Shown in pieces: positions 6,807-16,603 of a DNA stretch of 18,204 nucleotides (position 1 is its first letter; each line of letters begins with the position of its first letter). Location of the stretch: assembly GCA_030450535.1 (NCBI GenBank), contig JAKDIK010000015.1, forward strand, positions 1 to 18,204. Direction: 5' to 3'. The translations under genes were made by a program, and so were the position numbers. This DNA comes from Propionibacteriaceae bacterium (lineage in GTDB: Bacteria > Actinomycetota > Actinomycetes > Propionibacteriales > Propionibacteriaceae). Under the pieces are notes generated by a model. It had not been told where the DNA came from, did no database searches, and worked only from the letters and a program-made list of their open reading frames with translations.

Positions 6807-7484
6807 TCAGCGTGACGGCTCGGCCGAAGGCGCCTGCACGACCTCCGGCTGGGCGGCATCCGCCGCCGCGATGGAGCCGGTCAGGTGATCCCACCAGCGG
6901 GCCTCCAGCCCATGGGACGTGCCGCCGCCCACCCCCTGGATCTCAACACCGCCGCTCAGCACCTCGCCATCAGCCCCGATGACGCGGTAGCCGACCTCCC
7001 CGGGCATCACCCAGCCGAGCCGGTCGCGCGCCTGCGAGATCACGTAGGCGTTGTCCTGCCACCGCTGCAGCCGGGAGTTGAGGTCGTCGATGCGCGCGTT
7101 GTTGTCCGCGATCTGGCTCTGGGCGACGGCCAACTGGTTCGACTGCACCAGGTAGACCCGCAGCGAGCCGGCGAACGACAGCCCCAGCACCACGAGCACG
7201 GCGAAGAACACCAGCGCGCGCCGCGTGACATGCAGTGGCCCGCGGGGACGAACCTTCCGGGCGACGCGGCCCAGCCGTTGGGCCAGTGGGGCCGCGGTGG
7301 CGCCGCGGCGTCCCGGATGGGTCTGCTGGCCCGTGGCCGCCTTCGCTGGCGCGCCCGCTGCGGACGCCCCCGGCCCGCGCTGGCCGGTGGGTCCGGCCGC
7401 CGTCGCGCCCTTCCGGGCGCCCGGCCGCTTCACCGACCGGCCCGGACCCGACGAGGTGCGGGTGGGTCGTGCATCGCGCGCCAT
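6807..7484 (-). CDS. Septum formation initiator, FtsB/DivIC family
   Basis: A bitopic divisome protein of 225 residues. Residues 1-88 are a long, basic, low-complexity cytoplasmic tail rich in Gly, Ala, Pro, Arg and Thr. One membrane segment follows (about 90-112), then a coiled coil (about 113-142, QLAVAQSQIADNNARIDDL) and the conserved post-coil segment YVISQARDRLGWVMPGE. FtsB/DivIC proteins pair with FtsL- and FtsQ-type proteins at the septum and help activate septal peptidoglycan synthesis. The ATG at 7484 is chosen for its GAGGGGGG Shine-Dalgarno; the upstream open frame is shadow. It lies between eno and DUF501, the usual actinobacterial place. The C-terminal 50 residues, after YRVIGADGEV, are not part of the core domain and end in a disordered tail. 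Confidence 0.9.
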   Translation of the reverse strand: MARDARPTRTSSGPGRSVKRPGARKGATAAGPTGQRGPGASAAGAPAKAATGQQTHPGRRGATAAPLAQRLGRVARKVRPRGPLHVTRRALVFFAVLVVLGLSFAGSLRVYLVQSNQLAVAQSQIADNNARIDDLNSRLQRWQDNAYVISQARDRLGWVMPGEVGYRVIGADGEVLSGGVEIQGVGGGTSHGLEARWWDHLTGSIAAADAAQPEVVQAPSAEPSR

Positions 7485-7530
7485 GGGTCCCCCCTCACGT
7501 CGGATCGTTGTGCGTCGGTTCGGCCTTTCC

Positions 7531-7536
7531 AGCGTA
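7531..7536 (-). promoter_or_regulatory. -10 box TACGCT upstream of the FtsB/DivIC-type gene
   Basis: TACGCT on the minus strand, about 46 nt before the ATG at 7484, would give a leader of about 40 nt that includes the Shine-Dalgarno. No -35 is recognisable. A separate promoter is plausible because a hairpin lies between eno and this gene. Confidence 0.35.
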
Positions 7537-7643
7537 GGCGGACGCCGGCGTCCGGCCCGGCCGCGACACTCGCCGCCGGCCGAACCCGCCGCCCGAACCC
7601 GCCGGTGCAGCCTGTCCGGACCCACATCCGGTGCGGACGCCGA

Positions 7644-7671
7644 ACGGCCGACCCCCGAGGGGACCGGCCGT
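7644..7671 (-). terminator. Hairpin downstream of eno
   Basis: ACGGCCG (7644-7650) pairs with CGGCCGT (7665-7671); inside, CCCC and GGGG pair around a 3-nt loop, with one mismatch and one bulge between the two helices. It begins about 20 nt after the eno stop in the direction of transcription. There is no U tract. Confidence 0.55.
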
Positions 7672-7690
7672 GGCGTGATGGGTTGCGGGA

Positions 7691-8971
7691 TCAGCCCTTG
7701 AAGCGCGGGAACGCCGACTTGCCGGCATAGACCGCGGCATCCTCGAGGGTCTCCTCGATGCGGATGAGCTGGTTGTACTTCGCCACCCGCTCGGAGCGGG
7801 CCGGGGCGCCGGTCTTGATCTGGCCGCAGTTGGTGGCGACGGCCAGGTCGGCGATCGTGACGTCCTCGGTCTCACCGGAACGGTGCGACATCATGCAGCG
7901 GTAGCCGTTGCGGTGCGCGAGCTCCACGGCGTCCAGCGTCTCGGTGAGCGAGCCGATCTGGTTGACCTTCACCAGCAGCGCGTTGGCGGTGTCGGTGTCG
8001 ATGCCGCGCTGGAGGCGCTCCGGGTTGGTGACGAAGAGGTCGTCGCCGACGATCTGGATCTTGTCTCCCAGCTCGGTGGTGAACTTCTTCCAGCCGTCCC
8101 AGTCCTCCTCGTTCAGAGGATCCTCGATCGAGACCAGCGGGTACTTGGCGATCCAGTCGGCGTAGATCTCGATCATCTCGTCGGAGCTCTTCTTGGCACC
8201 CTCAAAGTTGTAGGAGCCGTTGTCGTAGAACTCAGACGCCGCGACGTCGAGCGCCAGCGCGATGTCGGTGCCCGGCTTCAGACCGGCCGCCTTGATGGCC
8301 TCGACGATCAGATCCAGGGCCTCGGCATTGCTGTCGAGGTTCGGCGCGAAGCCGCCCTCGTCACCCAGACCGGTGGCGAGCTTGCGGTCGTGCAGCACCT
8401 TCTTCAGCGAGTGGTACACCGCGGCACCCATCTCGACGGCGGCCGCGAAGCTTTCGGCGCCGATGGGAGCGATCATGAACTCCTGGACGTCGACGTTGGA
8501 GTCGGCGTGGGAGCCACCGTTCAGGATGTTCATCATCGGGACGGGCAGCACGTGCGCGTTCGGCCCGCCGAGGTAGCGGAAGAGCGGCAGCTTGGCCGAC
8601 TCGGCCGCGGCATGCGCCACGGCGAGGGAGACGCCGAGGATGGCGTTTGCGCCCAGCTTGGCCTTGTTGGGGGTGCCGTCCAGCTCCAGCATGGCGCCGT
8701 CAATCTCGCGCTGATCGGTGGCGTCGAAGCCGATGACCTCTTCGGCGATGGACTCGTTGACGTTCTCGACGGCCTTCAGGACGCCCTTGCCGCCGAAGCG
8801 CTTCTTGTCACCGTCACGGAGCTCGACGGCCTCGAAGGCACCGGTGGAGGCGCCGGACGGAACGGCCGCGCGGCCCTGGGAGTCGTCGTCGAGGAGAACC
8901 TCCACCTCGACGGTGGGGTTGCCGCGGGAATCCAGAATCTCGCGGGCGTTGACGATCTCGATGCTTGCCAC
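7691..8971 (-). CDS. eno: Enolase (phosphopyruvate hydratase)
   Basis: Converts 2-phosphoglycerate to phosphoenolpyruvate in glycolysis. It is 426 residues, the normal length. The N-terminal domain begins MASIEIVNAREILDSRGNPT, and the flexible active-site loop is VPSGASTG (38-45). Metal ligands are Asp242 (ALDVAASEF), Glu283 (SIEDP) and Asp310 (VGDDLF); catalytic residues are Glu205 (GDEGGF) and Lys335 (LLVKVNQIGS). SHRSGETED (362-370) and the C-terminal SERVAKYNQLIRIEE complete the family pattern. The start is GTG at 8971, preceded by GAAAGG 8 nt upstream; the open frame upstream of it is not enolase. It has its own -10 box at 9007-9012 and a hairpin downstream. Nothing is missing; the call is certain. 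Confidence 0.99.
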   Translation of the reverse strand: MASIEIVNAREILDSRGNPTVEVEVLLDDDSQGRAAVPSGASTGAFEAVELRDGDKKRFGGKGVLKAVENVNESIAEEVIGFDATDQREIDGAMLELDGTPNKAKLGANAILGVSLAVAHAAAESAKLPLFRYLGGPNAHVLPVPMMNILNGGSHADSNVDVQEFMIAPIGAESFAAAVEMGAAVYHSLKKVLHDRKLATGLGDEGGFAPNLDSNAEALDLIVEAIKAAGLKPGTDIALALDVAASEFYDNGSYNFEGAKKSSDEMIEIYADWIAKYPLVSIEDPLNEEDWDGWKKFTTELGDKIQIVGDDLFVTNPERLQRGIDTDTANALLVKVNQIGSLTETLDAVELAHRNGYRCMMSHRSGETEDVTIADLAVATNCGQIKTGAPARSERVAKYNQLIRIEETLEDAAVYAGKSAFPRFKG

Positions 8972-9006
8972 TGTGTCTACCTTTCGACGTGTGCAGGTCG
9001 CTGCCC

Positions 9007-9012
9007 AGCCTA
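9007..9012 (-). promoter_or_regulatory. -10 box TAGGCT upstream of eno
   Basis: TAGGCT on the minus strand lies about 36 nt before the eno GTG, leaving a leader that carries the Shine-Dalgarno. It is identical to the hexamers before glmU and before the lipoprotein at 1482. No -35 is visible. Confidence 0.5.
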
Positions 9013-9047
9013 TCGGGGTTCGCGGGGCGCGGGAGCGGAACGGGGCT

Positions 9048-9073
9048 GGACGCCTCAGCTCGCCTCGGCGTCC
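9048..9073 (-). terminator. Possible terminator hairpin after the SurA-like lipoprotein gene
   Basis: GGACGCC (9048-9054) pairs perfectly with GGCGTCC (9067-9073) around a 12-nt loop, about 60 nt after the stop at 9136 and before the eno promoter. The loop is long and there is no U tract. The rest of the 164-bp gap holds only the eno promoter region. Confidence 0.35.
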
Positions 9074-9135
9074 CGGGGGCAGCCGCACCGCCGGGCTGCA
9101 GCACCTCTGCGAGGCGCGCCGGCCCGTCGCCGACG

Positions 9136-9651
9136 TCAGCGCTCGGTGTCGGCCACGGCGACCCGCGACAGGCTGGAATCCACCAGCGTGAAGCGCGCCG
9201 GATCCCAGGTGCCGTACCGGGGATTGATCTCGATGTCCAGATCGCCGAGGGCGGCGGTGAAGTCGTCCTGGCCCAGAGCCTCCAGCACGACGTAGGTGCG
9301 CGCGACGCTGTTCGCCCAGCCGCGGCCCGCGTCCGTCTGGCCGATGGCGGCCAGGGTGGGGCTCTGGGTGAGCACCGCCTGGAGTTCGGCGTCGGTCACC
9401 GACACGTTCTGCTGGGCGGCAATGATCTCCGACGCCTCGCCCATGGTCAGGTCGAACGTCGCCTGGCGCAGAGCGCGGGAGCCATCCCCGCCCGTGGCGG
9501 CCACGAGCGCGCCGGCCGCTTGGCGAGCCGAGGCGTCCGGGATGCGGACGCCGTCCACGACCGCCGCGCTGCTGGGCGACGGGGTGCAGCCGGTCAGCGC
9601 GAGGGCGACGACGGCACCGGCGGCGGCAATGCCTCGGGCGAGCGGCTTCAT
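9136..9651 (-). CDS. SurA N-terminal-like lipoprotein
   Basis: A lipoprotein of 171 residues. The signal peptide ends in lipobox LTGC with the lipidated Cys22. The mature part starts AAVVDGVRIPDA, the usual opening of SurA/PrsA-type chaperone domains, continues as helices (about 40-135), and ends in NPRYGTWDPARFTLV, a strand pair also typical of the group. No parvulin peptidyl-prolyl isomerase domain is present, so it is a chaperone-like domain only, probably acting on exported proteins at the outer face of the membrane. The ATG at 9651 has GGAGGA 6 nt upstream. SurA-N lipoproteins between mfd and eno are known in other actinobacteria, and position supports the call. Client proteins are unknown. 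The promoter -10 box overlaps the stop of the preceding DUF202 gene. Confidence 0.82.
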   Translation of the reverse strand: MKPLARGIAAAGAVVALALTGCTPSPSSAAVVDGVRIPDASARQAAGALVAATGGDGSRALRQATFDLTMGEASEIIAAQQNVSVTDAELQAVLTQSPTLAAIGQTDAGRGWANSVARTYVVLEALGQDDFTAALGDLDIEINPRYGTWDPARFTLVDSSLSRVAVADTER

Positions 9652-9683
9652 GGCGGTCCTCCTGGGTTGAGCGTCCGGGGGCG

Positions 9684-9689
9684 ATCCTA
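9684..9689 (-). promoter_or_regulatory. -10 box TAGGAT overlapping the upstream stop codon
   Basis: On the minus strand TAGGAT begins with the TAG stop of the DUF202 gene at 9687-9689 and lies about 33 nt before the ATG at 9651. It fits TANNNT. No -35 is visible in the end of the DUF202 gene. Confidence 0.45.
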
Positions 9690-10019
9690 CAAGGCGGTGA
9701 GCGCGATCGCGGCCAGCACGACGACGGCGAGCAGGGCCGTGCCGAGGCCCATCACGAGCACGGACGTGGGCGCCGTCGGCATGCCGTCATGAATGAGGCC
9801 GTGGACGGCCTTGCGATGCCGCAGGGACTGGTCGCGCTGGACGACGACGGCCATCGCGGCGACCGCGACCAGGGCCGGCACGACCGGCAACTGCGCGAGG
9901 GCGAAGAGGCGCATCATGAGGACGCCGCACACGAGCAACGACAACGTGGTGCGCGTCCAGGCCAGCGTGGTGCGCTCGGGCTGCAGCCCGGGATCGTCGT
10001 GCACCGGAAGGGCCGTCAC
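9687..10019 (-). CDS. DUF202 family small membrane protein (second of a pair)
   Basis: A 110-residue membrane protein with three hydrophobic segments (about 26-40, 44-60 and 85-109). The N-terminus has LQPERTTLAWTRTTLSLL, the ERTxLAWxRT signature of DUF202 (PF02656). HRKAVHGLIHDG lies in the loop before the last helix. The function of DUF202 proteins is not established. The start is GTG at 10019, one base after the TGA of the preceding DUF202 gene, so translation is probably coupled. It differs from its neighbour in length and lacks the acidic N-terminal extension. Confidence 0.85.
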   Translation of the reverse strand: MTALPVHDDPGLQPERTTLAWTRTTLSLLVCGVLMMRLFALAQLPVVPALVAVAAMAVVVQRDQSLRHRKAVHGLIHDGMPTAPTSVLVMGLGTALLAVVVLAAIALTAL

Positions 10020-10020
10020 G

Positions 10021-10434
10021 TCACACGCCCCTGCCCAGCACCAGCCCGATGAGCAGCAGCGACGCCACGACCAGCCCCATGGCCAGCAGCAGCGCCATCG
10101 ACGGCGCGGGCAGCGGACGTCGTTGGCGCATGGCGGTCTCGACGCGGTGCCACCGGAAGGTCGCGGCGAGTGAGGAAATCAGCGCCGTGCCCACGAGCAG
10201 CACCGCCGCCAGGTGGCGCATCGCGTGGGGAAAGACGTCGGCCGCGAACGCCTCCAGTGCCACACCGCCGCCGAGCAGCGCCAGCGACGTGCGCATCCAC
10301 GCCAGGAACGTTCGCTCGTTGGCGAGGGTGAAGCGCGGGTCCGGCTCGGCCCCCTCGGGGAACAGCCTCCGGGTCAGCCAGCCGCGTCCCACGACTTCTG
10401 GATCGTCGTCGTCTCGTCCGCCCACGGCCGTCAC
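10021..10434 (-). CDS. DUF202 family membrane protein (first of a pair)
   Basis: A DUF202 protein of 137 residues. An acidic N-terminus (GGRDDDDPEVVG) and RRLFPEGAEPDPRFTL precede the family signature ANERTFLAWMRTSLALLGGG. Three membrane segments follow (about 51-66, 72-88 and 110-134). The GTG at 10434 is the only start close to the conserved region; the open frame continues upstream into mfd but is a shadow there. It begins 17 nt after the mfd stop, on the same strand, and is followed after 1 nt by the second DUF202 gene, so the three are likely one transcript. The two proteins may form a heteromer; this is inference from pairing only. Confidence 0.83.
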   Translation of the reverse strand: MTAVGGRDDDDPEVVGRGWLTRRLFPEGAEPDPRFTLANERTFLAWMRTSLALLGGGVALEAFAADVFPHAMRHLAAVLLVGTALISSLAATFRWHRVETAMRQRRPLPAPSMALLLAMGLVVASLLLIGLVLGRGV

Positions 10435-10451
10435 GTTACCGCGCGGTTCGG

Positions 10452-13934
<3,483 letters not shown>

Positions 13935-13940
13935 CGCAAC

Positions 13941-13946
13941 AGTGTA
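13941..13946 (-). promoter_or_regulatory. -10 box TACACT, leaderless promoter of mfd
   Basis: TACACT on the minus strand is followed by six bases (GTTGCG) and the mfd GTG start. The spacing places transcription start at or within a base of the start codon. No Shine-Dalgarno and no clear -35. The geometry repeats that before DUF501. Confidence 0.55.
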
Positions 13947-13970
13947 GGTCCCGAGGAGAACGAGACGACG

Positions 13971-14132
13971 TCAGCTGGTCGCCACCTCGCTCATGGCCTC
14001 GAGCCGATGGTTGGTGGCCCCCGCGCGCTGGGCAGCGACGAGGGCGTCCAACTCTGCCTGCGTCACCCCCGCGCGCCGCGCGGCTGACAGGGACAGGATC
14101 GCGGCGCCCAGAGCGCGGCTGAGTGTCGTCAT
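13971..14132 (-). CDS. Small hypothetical protein, 53 residues
   Basis: Reading the minus strand from the ATG at 14132 gives 53 codons and a TGA at 13971. AAGGAG lies 8 nt before the ATG, a well-placed Shine-Dalgarno. The protein starts MTTLSRALGAAILSLSAARR, continues AGVTQAELDALVAAQRAG and ends LEAMSEVATS. It looks like two or three short amphipathic helices with no membrane segment, no cysteine and no recognisable motif. It occupies most of the gap between pth (stop 14177) and mfd (start 13934), on their strand, 44 nt after pth. It is probably translated, but function is unknown and I cannot tell how widely it is conserved. It is below the size many gene callers report. Confidence 0.6.
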   Translation of the reverse strand: MTTLSRALGAAILSLSAARRAGVTQAELDALVAAQRAGATNHRLEAMSEVATS

Positions 14133-14176
14133 CAGGGGGACTCCTTGCCGATCTCGATGCTTTGGGGAGCAACGAG

Positions 14177-14776
14177 TCAGGAGTTGAACCGGTTCTGGGC
14201 GGTGGCCAACCCGTCGACCATGAGAGATTCCACCGCGTCGGCGACCCGGGACACTTCGACCGCGTAATCCTCCCGCAGCGACGCGGGGATCGCTGCCAGC
14301 ACGTAGGCGGCGGGATCCTGGCGGCCGGGTGGGCGTCCGATGCCGAACCGGACGCGGGCGTAGTCACCGGTGCCCAGATGTGCCCGGATCGACTTCAGCC
14401 CGTTGTGGCCGTTGTCGCCACCGCCGGACTTGAGTCGCAGTTGGCCGAAGTCGAGGTCGAGCTCGTCGTGGATCGCCACCACATGGGCGGGGTCGATCTT
14501 GTAGAAGGCGCACGCCCTGGCCACGGCAGCGCCCGACTCGTTCATGAAGGTGCGTGGCTTGAGCAGGACGACGCGCTCGGCGTCCGCCCCGATGCCGCCC
14601 ATGCCGGACGCCGTCACCCGGGTCTCGCCCACCTCCGCCCGCATGCCGCGGGGGGCCGTGAAGGCGAGAGGCGCCCGCGCGGCGAGCTCGTCGGCCACCA
14701 TGAAGCCGACGTTGTGCCGCGTGGACGCGTAGGTCGGGCCCGGGTTCCCGAGGCCGACCACGAGCCAAGTGGCCAA
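14177..14776 (-). CDS. pth: Peptidyl-tRNA hydrolase
   Basis: Cleaves the ester bond of peptidyl-tRNA released from stalled ribosomes, recycling tRNA. It is 199 residues, a normal length. It has GLGNPGP (8-14, with Asn11), the catalytic His21 in TRHNVGF, KPRTFMNESG (Asn79), HDELDLDFG (Asp104, which orients the His) and GGGDNGHNGLKSI (118-130). The start is TTG at 14776: the conserved WLVVGLGNPGP would be truncated with the next GTG, and the codon two before TTG is the TAG stop of rplY in the same frame. No strong Shine-Dalgarno precedes it, so translation probably depends on ribosomes finishing rplY. The rplY-pth pair is a conserved arrangement. Certain. Confidence 0.98.
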   Translation of the reverse strand: MATWLVVGLGNPGPTYASTRHNVGFMVADELAARAPLAFTAPRGMRAEVGETRVTASGMGGIGADAERVVLLKPRTFMNESGAAVARACAFYKIDPAHVVAIHDELDLDFGQLRLKSGGGDNGHNGLKSIRAHLGTGDYARVRFGIGRPPGRQDPAAYVLAAIPASLREDYAVEVSRVADAVESLMVDGLATAQNRFNS

Positions 14777-14779
14777 GGC

Positions 14780-15475
14780 CTACTCGGCCTCGGCCTCGGC
14801 CTTGGCGGCCTCGTTCTCCTCGGCCTCGGCCTCGGTGGACGCCGTGCCGGCGGCCTCCTCCTGCGCGGCAACCTTCTCCTCGTCCGTGGCCTCGGACACT
14901 GCGGCGTCCAGCTCGGCCGCCAGCTCGTCGGCCGTCGGCGCGGCGGCGATGGCGAGAATCAGATGCTCGGCGTCGACCGCCAGCTCCGCGCCCTCGGGCA
15001 GCGTGAGCGCGCCTGCCTGGATGCTGTCGCCGATCTCGAGGGCGGCGACATCGACGGTGAGCTCGGACGGGATCGCGGTGGCCTCGACGAGCAGCGAGAC
15101 GTGCTGGCTGTCCACGACGACGATGCGGTCATCGAGGGTCGCGCCCGTGACGATGACGGGCACCTCGACGGTGACCTTCTCGCCGCGCCGGACGACGACG
15201 AGGTCGACGTGGTCGATCGTGCCGCGGATCGGGTCGCGCTGCACCTGTCGCGGCAGGGCAAGCTGCTCGCCGGAGCCCTTGATCTCGAGCGAGAGCAGCG
15301 CGTTCGCGGTGCGCAGCGCGAGCAGCGTCTCGTGGCCCGGGAGGGTGATGTGGACGGGGTCGGAGCCGTGACCGTAGATGACGGCCGGCACCTTGTCGGC
15401 GCGGCGGATGCGACGGGCCGCACCCTTGCCGAACTCGGTGCGCGCCTCGGCGGCGAGCTTGATCTCGTTGGCCAT
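14780..15475 (-). CDS. rplY: 50S ribosomal protein L25/general stress protein Ctc
   Basis: Binds 5S rRNA in the large ribosomal subunit. The 231-residue long form has the L25 domain (about 1-95), with ARTEFGKGAARRIRR and VPAVIYGHGSDPVHI, then the TL5/Ctc C-terminal beta domain (about 96-185), with DDRIVVVDSQHVSL and GALTLPEGAELAV. The last 45 residues are an acidic Glu/Ala tail encoded by short GC-rich repeats. The ATG at 15475 is preceded by GAGGAG 7-8 nt upstream. A -10 box lies at 15578-15583, giving a leader of roughly 95 nt with a small hairpin. In Bacillus ctc is stress-induced; whether that applies here is unknown. The pth gene follows 3 nt after the stop in the same frame. Confidence 0.97.
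   Translation of the reverse strand: MANEIKLAAEARTEFGKGAARRIRRADKVPAVIYGHGSDPVHITLPGHETLLALRTANALLSLEIKGSGEQLALPRQVQRDPIRGTIDHVDLVVVRRGEKVTVEVPVIVTGATLDDRIVVVDSQHVSLLVEATAIPSELTVDVAALEIGDSIQAGALTLPEGAELAVDAEHLILAIAAAPTADELAAELDAAVSEATDEEKVAAQEEAAGTASTEAEAEENEAAKAEAEAE
14783..14836. repeat. Low-complexity TCGGCC repeats in the rplY tail
   Basis: The 3' end of rplY is built of imperfect TCGGCC/CCTCGG units, several in tandem at 14784-14801 and again at 14819-14836. They encode the Glu/Ala-rich tail. The unit is 6 bp, so gain or loss of a unit would keep the frame and change only tail length. Confidence 0.6.
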
Positions 15476-15543
15476 TGCTGTTTCTCCTCAACCTTGCGAT
15501 ACGGGCGCCGGCAAGGGAGGGTCACGCGGACCTTGTCGATCAC

Positions 15544-15558
15544 GGGACCAACGGTCCC
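15544..15558 (-). other. Hairpin in the rplY leader
   Basis: GGGACC (15544-15549) pairs with GGTCCC (15553-15558) around a 3-nt loop. It lies about 20 nt into the predicted rplY transcript and well before its Shine-Dalgarno. It could be a leader structure that influences rplY expression, or an incidental hairpin. Confidence 0.35.
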
Positions 15559-15577
15559 CTCGCCAGGCAACCCGACG

Positions 15578-15583
15578 ATTCTA
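15578..15583 (-). promoter_or_regulatory. -10 box TAGAAT upstream of rplY
   Basis: TAGAAT is the closest match to the TATAAT consensus in the window. On the minus strand it lies between the prs stop and rplY, about 100 nt before the rplY ATG. No convincing -35 is visible. It would drive rplY-pth and perhaps the small ORF. Confidence 0.5.
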
Positions 15584-15594
15584 GCCCGACGCCC

Positions 15595-15621
15595 GCCCGT
15601 CCGGCGAATCCGCGTACGGGC
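15595..15621 (-). terminator. Hairpin immediately after prs
   Basis: GCCCGT (15595-15600) pairs with ACGGGC (15616-15621), and CGG with CCG inside, starting 1 nt after the prs stop. There is no U tract. Its place between prs and the rplY -10 box suggests it ends the glmU-prs transcript. Confidence 0.5.
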
Positions 15622-15622
15622 C

Positions 15623-16603
15623 TCAGGTGTGGACGCCGTTGAACAGGCTCGCCACGGAGCCGTCCTCGAAGATCTGCTTGATCGCCTCGGCGATCAGCGG
15701 CGCCACCGAGAGCACCGTGAGCTTCGGGATGTTCAGCTCCTCGTTGATCGGGAGCGTGTTGGTGACGATGATCTCCTCGAACGTCGACTCGTTCAGCCGC
15801 TGCGCCGCCGGCCCGGAGAGGATCGGGTGCGTCGCCGCTGCGATGACCGTCTTGGCGCCGTGGTCGATGAGCGTCTGGGCGGCGGCGCAGATCGTGCCGG
15901 CGGTGTCGATCATGTCGTCGACCAGCAGGCAGACCCGACCCTGCACGTCGCCGACGACCTCGCCGACCGCCACCTCGTTGGCCTTGTTGGGGTCGCGGCG
16001 CTTGTGGATGATCGCCAGGGGCGCGCCCAGGTGGTCGGTGAACTGGTCGGCGAGGCGGACGCGGCCCGCGTCGGGGCTCACGACCGTGAGGTTGTCGAGC
16101 GGGTAGTTGTTCTTGATGTAGTCCACGAGCACCGGCAGGCCGATGAGGTGATCGACGGGGCCGTCGAAGAACCCCTGGATCTGCGACGCGTGCAGGTCGA
16201 TCGACATCAGCCGATCGGCGCCGGCGGTCTTGAACAGGTCCGCGATCAACCGAGCCGAGATGGGCTCGCGGCCGGCGTGCTTCTTGTCCTGCCGGCCGTA
16301 CGGGTAGAACGGGGCCACGACGGTGATGCGCTTGGCGGAGGCGCGCTTGAGGGCGTCCACCATGATGAGCTGCTCCATGAGCCACTCATTGACCGGCGCG
16401 CAGTGGCTCTGGATCACGAAGGCGTCCGCGCCCCTCACCGACTCCTCGAACCGGACGTAGATCTCGGAGTTCGCGTAGGTCAGGGACCTGGTGGGCACCA
16501 GTTCGACGCCGAGCAGGGACGCAATCTCCTGCGCCAGTTCGGGGTAGGCCCGCCCGGAGGCGAGGATGAGGTGCTTCTCGGACTGCCGCTTGATGCCCGT
16601 CAC
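15623..16603 (-). CDS. prs: Ribose-phosphate pyrophosphokinase (PRPP synthase)
   Basis: Makes PRPP from ribose 5-phosphate and ATP for nucleotide, His, Trp and NAD synthesis. It is 326 residues, class I type. Motifs are the flexible ATP-binding region YPYGRQDKK (100-108), the family signature IDLHASQIQGFF (135-146), the catalytic loop KRRDPNKANE (201-210) and the PRPP-binding loop VDDMIDTAGT (228-237). The GTG at 16603 overlaps the glmU TGA by 4 bp (GTGA), so the two genes are translationally coupled, as in many Gram-positive bacteria. The C-terminus SVASLFNGVHT is intact. Certain. Confidence 0.99.
   Translation of the reverse strand: MTGIKRQSEKHLILASGRAYPELAQEIASLLGVELVPTRSLTYANSEIYVRFEESVRGADAFVIQSHCAPVNEWLMEQLIMVDALKRASAKRITVVAPFYPYGRQDKKHAGREPISARLIADLFKTAGADRLMSIDLHASQIQGFFDGPVDHLIGLPVLVDYIKNNYPLDNLTVVSPDAGRVRLADQFTDHLGAPLAIIHKRRDPNKANEVAVGEVVGDVQGRVCLLVDDMIDTAGTICAAAQTLIDHGAKTVIAAATHPILSGPAAQRLNESTFEEIIVTNTLPINEELNIPKLTVLSVAPLIAEAIKQIFEDGSVASLFNGVHT

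Noticed and set aside
7883..9295. Plus-strand open frame opposite eno
   Set aside because: Shadow of the codon pattern of enolase; no motif and no start signal.
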